NCBI GenBank assembly: GCA_015680905.1 | Contig: CM027381.1 | Location: forward strand, 89,925,501 to 89,989,500 | Direction: 5' to 3' | DNA from: Coptis chinensis | Lineage: Eukaryota; Streptophyta; Magnoliopsida; Ranunculales; Ranunculaceae | DNA: 64,000 nucleotides | Shown: one piece after another, positions 10,405 through 24,269 of the stretch | Position numbering within the stretch: the stretch's first letter is position 1 | Layout of the letters: each line of letters starts with the position of its first letter | Notes under the pieces: generated by a model | Database searches by the model: none | What the model was told of the DNA's origin: nothing | Seen by the model: only the letters and a program-made list of their open reading frames with translations | Position numbers and translations under genes: made by a program

Positions 10405-13400
10405 ATGGAACTTTCGACATGGGGTATTTTGTTTTGGATCTTATTTAACTTATTTCAATCTGGATATTCTTCAATAGAGAATTTTAGACAAGCGTAAGTG
10501 TTTACTTTATAAGCATTGGATAATAATAGAGTCTAGTCTTGAATTGGTTATTGGTAATAATGTTATATATATCGACGTACAGGTTTCCGATTGTGGAGCC
10601 TGATTCAGGTCATACGAAACTTCGTCTTTCAAGAGAGGGCTTAGAGGCAATTGAAAAAATTACAACCCCTATTTCAGCTGTTGCCGTGAGTCTTTTTTTT
10701 CCCCCCTGGGAAACTTTTTAGTCTATGAATGTATGTTTTATTTGACTCTGTATTCATATGAATGTAGGTAATTGGTCCGTACCGCTCGGGCAAATCTTTT
10801 CTGTTGAATCAGCTTCTCTCCCTGTCATGTTACCAAGGTACATTTTTCTTTACTAGCTATTTTTTCTTACTGATTTTGTATGCTTTGTTCAAATATTTTT
10901 CTAACTTTTGAAAGTAATGTTGATCACAGGCTTTGGTGTTGGTCACATGCGTGATACAAAAACGAAAGGTTGATGGATATGTAATCCAAAAGCTCGTTTT
11001 CCTGCTGTGGTATTACTCAAGTATGATGATTGGATCACTTTCATTTGTTTGCAGGTATATGGGTTTGGGGAATCCCTCTAAAGTTGGTTATTGATGGAGT
11101 TGAAACTTCTGTCCTTTACCTTGACACAGAAGGATTTGAAAGTGTTGGAAAGTCGAATGTGTATGATGATCGGTAAGCTTTTAAGTTATTAATTTGCATT
11201 GTACTTATTTAAGGGGGTCCAACTTTTTCTGTGGAATCATTTTTAATTTTGTATGATGCAGGATTTTTGCTTTAGCAACAGTTATGAGCTCCGTTCTTAT
11301 TTACAATCTACCTGAAACGGTGTGTTCTTTGATTACAAGCACACAACATTCTGGTCTAATAAAGTTATAAAGTTTAATATTTGTGATCAGACTCATAAAT
11401 ATTCCGTTTATTGTTTGTTGTTCTAGATCCGTGAAGCTGACATATCTCGGCTGTCATTTGCTGTTGAGCTTGCTGAAGAATTTTATGGAAGGTATGCATT
11501 TTGCATGTTAAAATCGTCTGTTATGACGTGTGGTTGCTTGAAAGAACTCACTCACTTTATTTTTGTTGGCAACTTGTTTCTTGGTCGTATCTCCACTGCA
11601 CATGAACATCAGAGTTGAGGTATTTCGTAATACAGTTCTTGTTTTTGTTTCATCCTTTTAAATTTATATCTTAAATGAATCATGAAAATAGTTGTTTGAT
11701 ATCCAATGAATCAATGGAACTCTTTTCAGGGTCAAGATGTGGCATTTGAACCGGCAAAGCTTTTGTGGCTTATCCAGCGCGATTTTTTACGTAAGTTTAG
11801 GGGTTCTTTTTGATAAAACTGCTATTGCTAACTTTGACTTTGGGAGGAAGTTTGTAGTAATAGTTTGGTGTTTTTCGCCCTTGACTAGGTCTGAATTAAG
11901 TATGTCTTTTGGATGCAACTTAACTGCTCATTCACCATCTTAGCCAGAAGTTTTGTTCTCCTGCGAACCACATGCCATTTCATTTTCTCTCCCCCCCCCC
12001 TCCTTTCTTCCCTTCACGCAGTCATATGCATATGTGGTCTGTTAGACCTTTGAATATGTGTGTTGCAAGTGGAAGACGGAAACCATAATTAAGTTAAGTT
12101 GAACTACAGTAAACTAATATATTTTATGGTTTTTTCAGAAGGGAAATCCGTGCAAGAGATGGTAAATGAAGCTCTTCAGCGGGTTCCCAATCGTGATGGT
12201 CAGTTTCCAATCACCCTATCACACTTCCAAATGAATAACTTCATTGACTGTGTCCTTTCATACTGTTCGGTCAAGTTCTGACCACAATAACATATTGTGA
12301 TTGCAGGTGATAGAAACATCGATCAGGTATCCAGCTTACCGTGGATTTTCCATCTTTTTTACAAAATTTCATCTTATGAGTTGAAACTTAGGATTTTGTT
12401 AATCACGAAACAGGTTAATCAGATTCGAGAATCCTTGGCTATTATGGGCGACAACAGTACAGCCTTTAGTTTACCACAGGTATAATTTTGTTTACTTTCA
12501 TGGTGGATTCCCAAAAATATTTGAGCGATGAATCTGACACATAATTGTTGAGCTGACTGCACCTGATTTATATGCATGCTTATACACTAGGGCCTCTAAA
12601 TATCTGTGAAGAGAAGCGAATAACGACCACGTAGAGAACTGCTATATGTTGTTTGAGACACTCTTTGTTTTCCAGACCCGTGAATAATTGAAGAAATGCC
12701 CATACTAATTTTACATGCACAAAGTGATGTATATTTGAATCTAACAAGGATAGTGGAGTTGTGATTTGCCAATAGGTTGCACTTGCTCCAGAAGTGCTTT
12801 TTTTTCCCACTACAGTGCATGTGTTGACGTGTTAACGTTATCTCTTGTAATATTTCCTTAAAAAAAGGTCATGAAGCTGTGGCTTGAATTGTGTAACAGC
12901 CTCATCTCCAGCGGACGAAGCTTTGTGACATGAAGGACGGTGAACTTGATCCTATTTATGTCAAGAAGCGGGAGCAGTTGAAAGAACTTGTTGCTTCCAT
13001 TATTCGTCCAAAAATTGTCCAGGGTAAAACTCTAAATGGAAAGGAGTTTGTATCTTTTTTGGAGAAGGTGGGTATCTCACTATTTATTCTTCTTTTGTAA
13101 ACATTATATACGGTTGTTAATTTTTGGCTAAAATAATATAATCTTCAGGCTTGAAGGCTTTGTTATCTATTAATATGTATCACCGAGATATGTCATTCCC
13201 TATGCTATTTACAAAAGGTTATCTTAGTATAGTTTGTTAGTTTTCCAGCTACTTTTACTAGATAAGACATACATAACCAAGAATTCATGGAACATCCGTT
13301 TGGGAATTATGGTCTGCTGGTCATGGTAGCTGAGGTTTGCTAACATCCGTACGGCTGTACCTCCTCAGCCAGGTACAAGATTTAAATTGGAGATTGTGAC

Positions 13401-15153
13401 TCGTTATTTGTAGTAAAACCTTGAGCCTCCTACCTTAACATTGCCCACTTGTCTGACTGTTACTGGGTAGCCTGTCATACACTCATAAGTCATACCTACC
13501 ATGTATAACAAAACATAATAGTAACAAGGAGTGTATATTTAACGCTTCTATATTTTTTTAATCTCTAATGACATACTATCCAATTCGACTATGTTATTGT
13601 TGTTTCAGATTTTAGAAGCCTTGAACAAAGGAGAAATCCCAACCACTGGGTCTCTTGTAGAGGTCTTCAACAAGGGGATCCTCGAGCGGTGCATGAAATT
13701 GTACAGCGAAAGGATGGGTAAACTGGGTCTCCCACTAGCAGAGCAGTCTCTGCAACAAGTCCATGATGAATCCAGACAAGCCGCGATGAATGTCTTTGAC
13801 GAGCAGCATTTTGGTCATCATCATGCCAAGCAATCTGTTGATAAGTTGGATGAAGAAGTATTCAAGGTATATTATGGAACTTTATTGTTTCCTGTTAAAA
13901 ATAATAAAGAGTTATGAAGAGTTAATTATCCATAACTGTTTCAAAGAAAATAGATACTAGTTTACAGAAACTCATTTATAATTGGAACATCAAACTTCCA
14001 AAAAGTAGATGAAGGAGTTTGGTTTGTAGTCCTCTAAGCGTGTGTATACATAGTGCAGGTTTTGAAAAGGGAATATTTGTACCCAAATATAGGTTTCTAG
14101 TGATATACTACAACTGAACTGAGACTGGTAGTCTTTGGGCCTTATTGTTGTTCACTAATAAGTATTAAAGTATTAAAGTATTTCTTTAAGTATACTTAGA
14201 ATATGTATTAAAGTATTCTTGTATTTCTTTAAGTGGGATAGGTGTGGGAAAAGATGATACAGAATTGACCACGTATTTTTGGTTTATTCAAATATTTGTA
14301 GGCATACAAGAATTTTCTGTTGGCAAATGAATATCAATCTTCAAAGCTATGTGAGGCATTGTACACGAGGTGTGAGGACCAAATGGACCAACTTCAAATC
14401 ATGAGACTCCCTTCCATGGCAAAGTTTAATGCAGGCTTCCTCCAATGTAATCGAAGCTTTGAGGTTGAATGTGTTGGGCCATCTAAAACAAGCTATGAGC
14501 AGCGGATGAAGAAGGTCTAGTTTTGACTTTTATCTCATTAATCTGGTACTTATTTTAGTTCACATCTTTTTATGGTGAGTGAGAAGCCTACTAAAGCTTG
14601 AATTATTCTGAACATCAATTTACTGAACTTAATTCGGCAGATGCTTGATAGATCCCAGTCTTTATTCATTAAGGAGTATAACCACAGGCTTTTCAATTGG
14701 TTGGTGGCCTTTTCGCTCGTCATGGTTGTGATCGGCCGGTTCGTCATAAAGTTTATTTTGTTAGAGATAGCAGCGTGGATTATGTTTATATTCTTGGAGA
14801 CATACACGAGGATGTTTTGGTCAGCAGAGTCACTTTATTACAATTCTGTGTGGCATGTTATTGTGTCAACTTGGGAGACACTAGTTTATAGTCCTATCCT
14901 TGATCTGGACAGGTAACAATCATCTGCTTGTGCTATTCATAATAATTCTTCTGCGTAAAATTTCTAAGATGGTATTTCATTTAATCCGTTCCCTTTTGGT
15001 TGTTTATGAGACAGATGGGCAATTCAAATTTGTGTGATAATAGTTGTAGTCATTATCTATTGGCGGTGCTGTGGGAGGAAACACGGCCCCCAATTTCAAT
15101 TACCTCTGTACAATAGCCAAAAAGGTGGTCCCAATCGGCATAGATCAGATTAG
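10405..15153 (+). CDS. Guanylate-binding-protein-like large GTPase, 17 exons, 601 aa
   Basis: Member of the plant GBP/dynamin-related GTPase family with a C-terminal membrane anchor. Exons: 10405-10493, 10583-10685, 10768-10837, 10930-10968, 11055-11172, 11262-11319, 11427-11491, 11613-11619, 11730-11790, 12139-12198, 12307-12326, 12414-12479, 12900-13067, 13609-13866, 14302-14514, 14641-14912, 15015-15153. All introns are GT-AG and the phases join into one open frame. Residues 1-25 are hydrophobic (possible signal peptide). GTPase motifs: P-loop GPYRSGKS (67-74), Thr near TKTKG (about 98-101), DTEG (124-127) and the GBP-specific RD (200-201, LIQRD). A helical GBP_C region follows to about residue 480. 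There are hydrophobic segments at about 482-520 and 557-572, then a short basic tail. The length fits the about 600-aa plant GBPs with transmembrane ends. It runs convergently with the U-box gene, 524 bp apart. The organelle membrane it occupies is not evident. Confidence 0.93.
11613..11619 (+). other. 7-nt microexon of the GBP-like gene
   Basis: AGTTGAG sits between a cag-like acceptor (catcag) and gtattt. It is needed to keep the frame: it completes Arg and adds Val-Glu between EEFYG and GQDVAF. Leaving it out shifts the frame. Confidence 0.75.
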
Positions 15154-15677
15154 TGAGGTTGAGTTGGTGATAGAAGCTGAGGCAATTGTTTACGCCATTC
15201 ATGTCCATCCACATAGGTGAGTCAATTTTTTGTAAGGAGACCACCCGTGAATTTTGATTCTTGTTGGGCTCTCAGCTACTCAACAGTCAACAGTCAAAGG
15301 TAGTGGAGATTCGAAGGACAATTGCGAGCATAATCGTACCTTTTTGTAAGAGTAGCATGTGCTCACATTGTTTACTGTGTAAATTGTAGTATAGAATTAT
15401 CTTCACCATTTTCTTTTCCCTTTTCTGTGATGTTGTAACTCTCGGGCCTAGTTTTTTCAGAATGGTAAAAAGAATTTGTTTCAATTTGTAACCATGTCAG
15501 ATAAATGATTATTACTGCTAGAGTTTGAAATATATATATATATTCAGAGAAGCCACTGTTCTAGAGCTAACAATCGGATTTCTTGAAGAGGAACCAAACC
15601 AGATTATAAATTGAACGCCTGACCAAAATAGACAACAGAACAAGCTAACTGAGGCACTTTGAACGTTCTCTTGTAAT
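15154..15677. other. Shared 3' region of two convergent genes
   Basis: 524 bp between the stop codons of the GBP-like gene (+) and the U-box gene (-). It presumably holds both 3' UTRs. An (AT) run lies at about 15531-15542. No ORF or repeat of note. Confidence 0.5.
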
Positions 15678-18600
15678 TCAAAAAATTCGCAATGAGGGTC
15701 TCGAATGGCGCTCGAGCTGTCTCAAGACCTTGGTTGCCTGCTTTTTTAGACGATCATTTCCATCAATATTCATTGTAGTTAAACGTACAAGGTGGGGACT
15801 AGCACATGCACCATACAAGTCCACCATATCTTTAGTTACGAGAACCTTTTCCAAAACTCCCAAAGCCTCTTCTTTTAAAGAGGGCGTACCCCAATCAAGA
15901 ACTTCTAGTATAGGACTGATGGCCTTTGCTGTATGTAAGACATTAGCTCCTCTGTGATGTTTGTCTTCGCAAACCAGTGTAAGTAGCGCTTGCAGTGCTT
16001 CATAGGTAGTTGCGTGCTCTTTTTCATGCAAAAGCGCCACTAGCTCAGGTAAAACGTTTGCCTTCAGAATACAAAATGTACTGGTTATGCTGCAAATGCC
16101 TCCGTGTGCACCACACATTGATGGGTGATTATTCCTGAAACACCAACAACTGGTGGGTTTAGAGATGACTGCGAGTTTGGGACTGCTCAAGGATAAGGTA
16201 CCAATTAGAGCTGCTGCCCTTGCCTTAGCTGTTACAGTACCAGCTTTCAGAAGGCTCAAAAGTAAAGGGTAGACTCCCAATTCAACCACCATCCTCTGAA
16301 ATTCAACATTTGTAGGATCGGTGAACCTAAAGAGTGCACCAAGTGCATTTTCTTTTGCTTCCATTGTGCCAGCACGCAAGATTTTCAATATTTCTGGAAG
16401 CCCACCAATTTCGATCAGGTTCTTCGTGAGTTCTGTTTCCGATTTTGGGAGATTTGCCAACAATCCAACTGCTGCGATCTGAGCATTCCTCCTGCTGTTG
16501 TCCTTGAGAAAGCGCATAAAGGTATCCAATCTCTGCTGCATGAGAAGGAACTGTACAATTCCTCCTGTTTCGTACTGGGAAAAGCAGTACAGAAGTCTTA
16601 TTGAAACTTCTTGTATTTCCTGATCAGAACAATCTAGCAAGGGAAGAATAATAGAAACACCATTAGCACTCACAACTGCCTTCACTGAATTCCTTTCTTG
16701 GGACTTGCAAATTCCAAGTAATGCGCATAAAGCAGGTTTCCTTATGGTACAAGATAAGTTTGTATTGTGTTGTAATCCCAACAAGTTAGTTACAATCTGG
16801 TCTATCTCAACGAAATTCCCATCTGCATCAACCAAGAATTCAGTACCATCATCATCTGAAGACAGCTTTTCTAGAATCTCGCAGCACTTTGAAATGATCA
16901 TGGTCCGAACATGACAAGACAGAAAATTCTCTAGAATCAGAGGGACCCCTCCAGCAGCTGCAATTAGTTTCTTGTTCTCACGGCAACTTGATAGCTTGAC
17001 CAAAGCAGGTAAAGCCCCCTCTTTGCATTCAAAGTTTCCTGATAGCATTCGAAGCAAGGGAGGTATTGCTCCTTCCTCTCCAAGACGCTGCAGGCTTGGA
17101 CTGGACAATTCCATCTTAACAAGGCCCTTTGCCATCGATACTCTTGACAAATCTGGTCCTAAAAGAACATCATTAACGATTGACAAAAAAATAGCATCTA
17201 ATTCATCAGAACGCATGGAAATTCTCAAAATGGAAGAGAAGCTTTTGGCATTGGTTGTTTTCTAGTCATACTATAGTACATTGATCTTTTTTAATAAAAT
17301 GCGGAAGAGTACAGCTATGCTGTCATGGATTGAACCTTTGTGAATGTTTATCCATATGATGGTATGAGCATCTGGTTATATGCATACATAGGTGCCGATT
17401 AGAAAGCTCAATAACATATATTAACTCCAAATTGTTAGGGAAAGGGTTCTAACCTTGAACTAGGCGGTCAATGAGTGGCTTATACCAATTCGCTTCTGCA
17501 GCACGGATAATATTCTCATCATCACCTTCACAGAGCGTCATTAACATTGTTTTTGCTTTCTCCATTGAGTCCATACTCATAAGATTTACAAGGAAAAAAA
17601 CTACTTCTCGTTTCTCTGAGACTATCCGGGATGCAGATAAGTTCCAGCCAGAACCATCTTGCAACAGCTCAAACAGCAGCTCAACTGCAGCCTTTGATGC
17701 ATTTGAAGAAAGTTCTAGGCAGGGTACTATGTGACCAATTCCTCCAGACTCTATAACGTTTTCCTGCAAATCCGGTTAAAATGCTCAAGTTCACCCACTA
17801 CTGACTACTGAGGACATAATGGGAAACGATAAAGATATAGAACTTATAAAGTTGAAAAACTTGAGTGGAAACTAATATTCAACCAAGGGTAACACTAACC
17901 TTGTTTATTTTGTGTCCATCAACAGCACCCTTTAGTACTTCCAGTATTCTTCTCTTAATATCCTTGTTGGGTGATCTTCCAAGAATGGACAAACAAATAT
18001 CAATAAGCCCTTCTATAGAAATCCAATCTTTGGTGATTGGGTTCTCAATGAAATTTTTTTCCATGTTCCCAAGAGCCTCTTCCACATCCGAGTCTACATT
18101 CGATTGCAGTTTTTTCTTGGCAGATCTAATCTTAAGGCAATAGTTAAGTTCTTTCCACTCTTCAATTGACTGTCTCACCCGATGGTTCGATCTCAGAGAT
18201 AGATCATCAAGAGGGGCATTATTCGTAGGGTCTTTCCTCTCTCCACTTTCAAACCAGGTTTCAATTGCAGCCCTCTCACAAGTGGTGCCAGTGCAAAGGC
18301 TGACTGGATCAACCATCACATGCCTCGATATAGGACAAATGAAAGACGAAAATGGCTCAATATGTTCTGCTACAATTTTCTCAATGGTCTTGATCCTTCG
18401 AAAATAATGATCCTTAATTTCCTCTTGATCTTTTGCAGCATCAGCCCGAGAGAGGAGCCCAATAACTTGCTCCAGCAAATACTCTTCGGCTCTATGTTTA
18501 TGGGCAGCAGCTTCTTCTTTTTCGTGTCTAAGACTTGCAAGCTCTTTGCTTATCTCTGACGGTTCGATAGGAACGCCTACAGCCCTTGCAATTTCTTCTA

Positions 18601-19120
18601 ATATGTCATTTTCAAACCCTTGGTCAACCTTCCCCTCCTTGATTCCCAGGTCCAACTTCTGAACAATTTGGAGTTGAGTTTGAGAAGCTTCAAACTTTGC
18701 TCCCTGCATCTCATTATGCAATCTGTTCACTTGTTCTGAAATATCTGTGAGGACGTCGGGGCTTGCAAGAGATAATAAAGCCAGAGACTTTCCTATATCC
18801 CTTGTGACATCCTGTACTTCATTGACTATGTGTCTACACATGAGTAATAAGTAGAAACGAGCTCGGTTCTTGTACTTCTCCACCAAGTCGTTTGCCTTCA
18901 TAACATCCTTCTTCAGGAACTCCAGAGCATTCCTTGCAGCTTGGAAATCATTAAGCTCACAATGCTGCAGCTTCTTCAACACTAATTCGATGTCAGAAAG
19001 ATGTTTTGATAAGACCTTGAAGCTTTCCTTCTCTACCAGAACATCATTAGCAGCCTGCGCTGTTTTGATGACCTGATTCGTTACGACAGTCAAGAAGGTC
19101 CCTATCGGTATCGCAGCCAT
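15678..19120 (-). CDS. U-box and ARM-repeat E3 ubiquitin ligase, PUB44-like, 3 exons, 1003 aa
   Basis: Ubiquitin ligase that pairs with an E2 through its U-box and binds targets through ARM repeats. Exons in transcript order: 19120-17900 (407 codons), 17763-17454, 17158-15678. All junctions are GT-AG and the reading frame is open. Residues 1-250 form the plant U-box N-terminal helical domain (start MAAIPIGTFL; VTRDIG and EIARAVGVPIEPSE are typical), with a charged coiled stretch at about 190-250. The U-box is at about 258-330: FICPISRHVMVDPV, CTGTTCERAAIETWF, ending RQSIEEW. The rest is ARM-like repeats, including AAGGVPLIL, NALGALFRFTDP and AKARAAALIGTLS, and a Cys/His patch near CWCFRNNHPSMCGAHGGIC. 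The length matches the about 1000-aa U-box proteins annotated PUB44-like, which are longer than Arabidopsis SAUL1. Substrates are unknown. Confidence 0.93.
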
Positions 19121-20469
19121 TATAAATACGTCAATATCTAAGTTCCTCTTAAAAACTTACTCAAGTCTGAGTAGTCCATGACCTGTAAATTATGGTCAGA
19201 TGTTATCCTGAAAATCAAGTTCATTCCCTATTAAATTCTCTCCAATTTCCACTATAAGTAAGAACGATCCTACTTCCAAGTACTGCGTTTCATTTTTTTT
19301 TTGAAAAAACAATCAGAAAGATGCAAAAAGAAGAACATAAATGCCAACATACAAGATTAGCAATTTATCCGAAATAAATAGTAATATCTGCACTAATAAT
19401 AAAGACGGGAACTACAAGTAATCAAGTAGTAAGTTAGTAACTCATTCAAGAAAGAACCCGAAACGGTTGTTCTCATTTCCAAGATAGAGAATATCTGAAA
19501 TGCAATTCATCCACACACACACAATTCGGAATGTGCAAGAGGAGAAAGAAAATTAAATCCCCCAATAATACACCTAACTTTAAAAAAAGCATCAAAAGTT
19601 CATACTGTGAGACACACAATTGAAGTAAGTACTTACAGAAACAGATGATGATGTTTTTCAACCAAAATGCAACTAAGAAACCTCATCAACTAATTAGCAA
19701 CGTCCCATTGGCTAGAAATACATACTTCTTCAATGAAAAATTAATAGAAGAAAAAAAAAAATATATATATATATATATCAGATAGATTCAGGACAGTAAA
19801 TAATCAAACCCCATCACAACATGCAGTATATTTTGAGTTTTTGTATACATAGAACTTCCAAAATACCCAAAAAGTAAAACGACATTTCAAAGTAAGAAAC
19901 GTACACACCTCTGCTTGAGCTTCAACAGATCATCAAAGAAAATTTGCTTATCACTTTATCACAACAAATGATGGAAGAATACTGAATATTCCAAAGGCTT
20001 TTGGTCTATATCTTTGTTGTTCTTTATAAGAAGAATCTTGAAGTCAGTCAAATGCACTAAGCTACACAAGTCATACTCTATGCAAGTGTGAGTTGACTGA
20101 CTTCTCTTTCACTGACATTGATTAACCAAGTTTTTCTAACCACACCAGCGCCGTGGAATTTTCTCTGCTGCATGCAAAAGTCTAATTGACCCCATCCTGT
20201 GGTGTGCAAAATAAATATATGGCCCATGCAAGACTGTCACGACCTCTTTCACACCATATCATATCATATCATATAGTTAATGTCGTGGGCAAATATCGTC
20301 AACCCAATATTTCAGCTCAAATATCATCAATTCGATATTCCAACACAAATATTGTGATTAATGAAAAAAAGAAAGAAAAAAATAATAGACACTTAGTAGA
20401 AAATAATTGGGCAAGACTACAAGAGAAAGAAAATATCCATTCCATCTTTAGATATATATTATAGCTATA
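19121..20469. other. Upstream region of the U-box gene
   Basis: Upstream (on the minus strand) of the U-box start codon. It may hold a 5' UTR intron: a minus-strand donor-like site lies near 19150-19160, not verifiable here. An (AT) microsatellite lies at 19762-19779, and five copies of ATATC at about 20248-20272. No other gene seen. Confidence 0.4.
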
Positions 20470-20990
20470 ACCTCTTGGCTCTATTTTTTGAGCATTTACA
20501 GAGTCTCCAATATTTGTTAAATTCTTTGGCTAATTATGAAAAAGTAAAAGACTAATATGGAAAAATCAGATAATTTGAGCACTCACATCGACTCCAATTT
20601 TTTCTAAACTCTATTATTAATTACAAAAAAATATAATATAAAGAAGAAAACAATCCCATTTAGAGTTTCACATATTCTCCAATTTTTCCTAAAACAATAT
20701 AGTTAATTACGAAAAAAAAAAATAGGAGACAAAAAAACTAAATTGCTAAAAACAATAGCTTCCAACCTAAAACTCTTACGCCACAAAGAATATTTTTCAC
20801 ACTAATCTTAGGTGAAGTTTAACATAACAAAGTTTTTTTTTCTAGAAAAAGACAATGAAATATCGAAGGAAAAAATGAATTGAGTTGCCTGAACATTTAC
20901 TTTCTACATTTATTAACCTCACATGTGACTGAGACAAAAAAAGAAAAATAAAAGACAACTAATCATAAAATAAGTAACAGTGTACACTAA
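20470..20990. repeat. Degenerate repeats of about 100 bp
   Basis: Three diverged units share a core of the type CTCCAATTTTTCCTAAA followed by TTAATTACGAAAAA (near 20500, 20600 and 20690). They lie just before the Helitron-like minisatellite array and may belong to it or to a separate element. Confidence 0.35.
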
Positions 20991-21059
20991 AAACTAAGTG
21001 TACACCCAAAACTAAGCGGACAATATGAAACTAAGAGTACACCCAATACTATATGAAAC

Positions 21060-24000
21060 TAAACTCAACGAACAATTAATGGGAAACTGAAAACTGGATG
21101 CAAATGCATCGAACTAACCTCAAATAATATTTAATGGAAAATTGAAAACTTGATACAAATGAAAACACTAACTAATCTTAAAAAGTAATTAATGGGAAAT
21201 TGGACTATGGATACAACTGCATTAAACTAACCTTAAAGAATAATTAACGGAAAATCAAAACTTAGATACAAATACATCGAATTAACATAAAAAAATAATT
21301 GTCGGGAAATTGAAAACTGGTTGGAAATGCATTGAACTAACCCTCAATGATTAAATTAATGGAAAATTGGAAACTGGATGCAACTGTATTGAACTAACAT
21401 CAAAGAAAAAGTAACTATAAATTGGGAACATGATGCAAATGCGTAGAACTAATCTTAAATAATAATTAATGGGAAATCGGAAACTGGATGCAACTGCATT
21501 GAACTAATCTAAAAAAATAAACTAGATGCAAATGCATTGAACTAACCTCAAGAAATAATTAATGGAAAATCGAAAACTGAATGCAAATTCATTGAACTAA
21601 CCTCAAACAATAATTAACGGAAAATCGGAAAATATATGCAAATGCAACCTTATCGAATAATAAACAAAAAATCAAAAATTGGATGCAAATGCATTAAAAA
21701 AATCTCAAAGAATAATTAATGGGAAATCAAATATTGGATGCAAATGCATTGAACTGACCTCCAAGAACAATTAATAGGAAATTAGATGTAAATGCATTGA
21801 ACTAACCTCAAAAAATAAATAAAGGGAAATCGAAAACTAAATGCAACTGCATTGAACTAACATAAAAAAATAAATAACAGAATTCAAAATCAGAAACTGG
21901 ATGCAAATATATTGAACTAACCTCAAAACATAGTTATGTTATATGTTGTGGGAATGTCTCAATAAATATAGTTTTGCATTTAAAATAGTGTTTATCTTAT
22001 CTATTTTCGTATGATTGGGAACGCCTTGCTATTCAAGTAGCTTCAATGAACTTCGCCTTATTAGGCAATCTCACAAAACTTCAATTATTAAACAATAAAA
22101 TGAAGTTGAAGGGTTTTATCAAGGGTGAGTTCTTTTTTTTTAAATGGATAGCTGGGTTTTTACGTTATAAGAAATTTAGATGAGTGATCAATATAATATT
22201 CATATATAATAGTTATGTATATATAGTTGCAAATATTTTTCAAAATAATTAATATAACATCACACGTTCGTAGATAATCTTTGAAGATCCTACATAGTGA
22301 GTCATGTATAATTTAAAGAATAATTAACGGGAAATCGGGAACTGGATAATTTTTTATGACGATCCCACATAGTAAATGAAACATAATTTATTTTTATGTC
22401 CTGTTTGAAGTTGGTATTACACACCACATTGGATAATTAAAAGAAAATCGGAAACTGGATTCAAAAACATTGAACTGAGCTTAAAGAGTAATTAATAGAA
22501 AATCGGAAACTTTATGCAAATACAATAAACCAAACTCAAAAAGTAATTAACTCAAAATCGAAAACTAGATGTACCTGCATTAAACTAACGTCAGAGAATA
22601 ACTAGCGAGAAATTATAAATTGGATGCAAATCCTTTATAAATATTTAACGGGAAATTGGAAATGGTATGCAAATACATCAAACAAACTTCAAATAATAAT
22701 TAACAGAAAATTGGAAACTGGATGCAAATGCATTGAACTAATCTTAACAAATAATTAATATAAAATAAAAAACCGAATGCAATTATGTTGAACTAACCTC
22801 ATAGAATAATTGGCAAAAAATTGGAAATTAGATGCAAATGCATTAACCATTGAAATAACCTCAAAGAATAGTTAACGAAAAATCAGAAACCGGATGTAAT
22901 TGCATCGAACTAACCTCAAAGCATAAATAATCAAAAACTAGATGCAGATATATTGAACTAACCTCAAAGAGTTATTAACGGGAAGTCATAAAATGTATGC
23001 AAATGCAATGAATTAATCTCAAAGACTAATTAACGAAACATCGAAAAATAGATGCAACTGTACTGAACTAATCTCAATGAATAATTAATGAGAAATCATA
23101 AATTTGATGCAACTACATTGAACTAACCTAAAAAAATAATTAACGGGAAATCGAAAACTTGATGCAAATGCATTGAACTAACCTCAAAGAACAATTAACT
23201 AGAAATTGAAAATTAGATGCAACTACATTGAGTTTACCTCAAAAAATAATTAATGAAAAATCAGAAACTGGATGCAACTGCATTAAACTAAAATAAGAGA
23301 TTAACTAATGGTAAATCATAAATTGGATGCAATATCTTAAAGAATATTTAACGGAAAATCAGAAACTTGATACAAATGCATTGAAATAACTTCAAAGAAT
23401 AGTTAACAAGAAATCAGAAATCAGATGGGTCAAACTAACTCCAAAGCATAAATAACCATAAATTTGAAACTAGATGCAAATGCATTGAACATCAAACTAA
23501 CCTCTAAAAATAATTAACTGGAAATCAGAAATTGGATGCAGATGTATTGAACTAATCTGAAAGAGTAATTAACGAGAAATTAGAACCTAGATGGAAATGC
23601 AATGAACTAATCTAAAAAACTAATTAATAAAATATCGAAAACTGGATGTAACTGCACTAAATTAACCTTAATGAATAACTTACGAGAATTCATAAATTTG
23701 ATGCAACTGCACTAAATTAACCTCAAAGAATAATTAACAGAAAATCATAAACTTGATGCAATTGCATTGAACTAACCTCAAAGAATAATTAATCGAAAAT
23801 TGGAAGCTAGATGCAATAACTACATTGAACTAACCTCAATGAATAATTAACAAAAAATCAAAAACTTGATGTAAATGCATTGAACTAACCTCAAAACATA
23901 GTTCTATTATTTGTAAGGAGAATATAATGTCTCGACAAGTATAGTTTTGTATTTTAAATTGTGTTTATCATAATTATTTTATTATGATTGAGAGTGTCTT

Positions 24001-24269
24001 GCTATTCAAGTAGTTTCAATATCATCTACGCCACATTGAGCATTCTCATCAAACTTCAATCAAACTTCAATTATTAAACCTAACAACTAAAAGAAGTCGA
24101 TAGGTTTTATTAAGATTTGGTGTTTCTTTTTATTGAGAGTGGTACAAGAAATTTGAATGAGTGATTAATATAATTTTCATATACATCTCATAGCTCTGCA
24201 TAATTGCTAATATTTTTTAAAATAATTTAATATAACGACACCCGTTCGTAGGACGGGTTCGAAAACTAG
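21060..24269 (+). mobile_element. Helitron-like element, 3' part, with minisatellite arrays
   Basis: The right end is a GC hairpin (ACCCG, loop, CGGGT at 24240-24258) followed by TCGAAAACTAG and then T. This is the CTRR-T signature of Helitron 3' ends. The body is an array of degenerate units of about 54 bp whose core is GATGCAAATGCATTGAACTAAC, CTCAAAGAATAATTAAC, GGGAAATCGGAAACTG (several dozen units). A second, internal copy of the 3' terminal region lies at about 21930-22275. It ends just before its hairpin closes (CACACGTTCGTAG) and is followed by more units, so two elements or a nested copy are present. No Rep/helicase ORF is seen. The 5' TC end was not located; the start given is where the units become clear. 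Confidence 0.68.

Noticed and set aside
21060..23900. CRISPR-like look of regularly spaced repeats
   Set aside because: The units are degenerate and tandem without unique spacers, the sequence is plant nuclear DNA, and a Helitron-type end closes the array. They are minisatellites.
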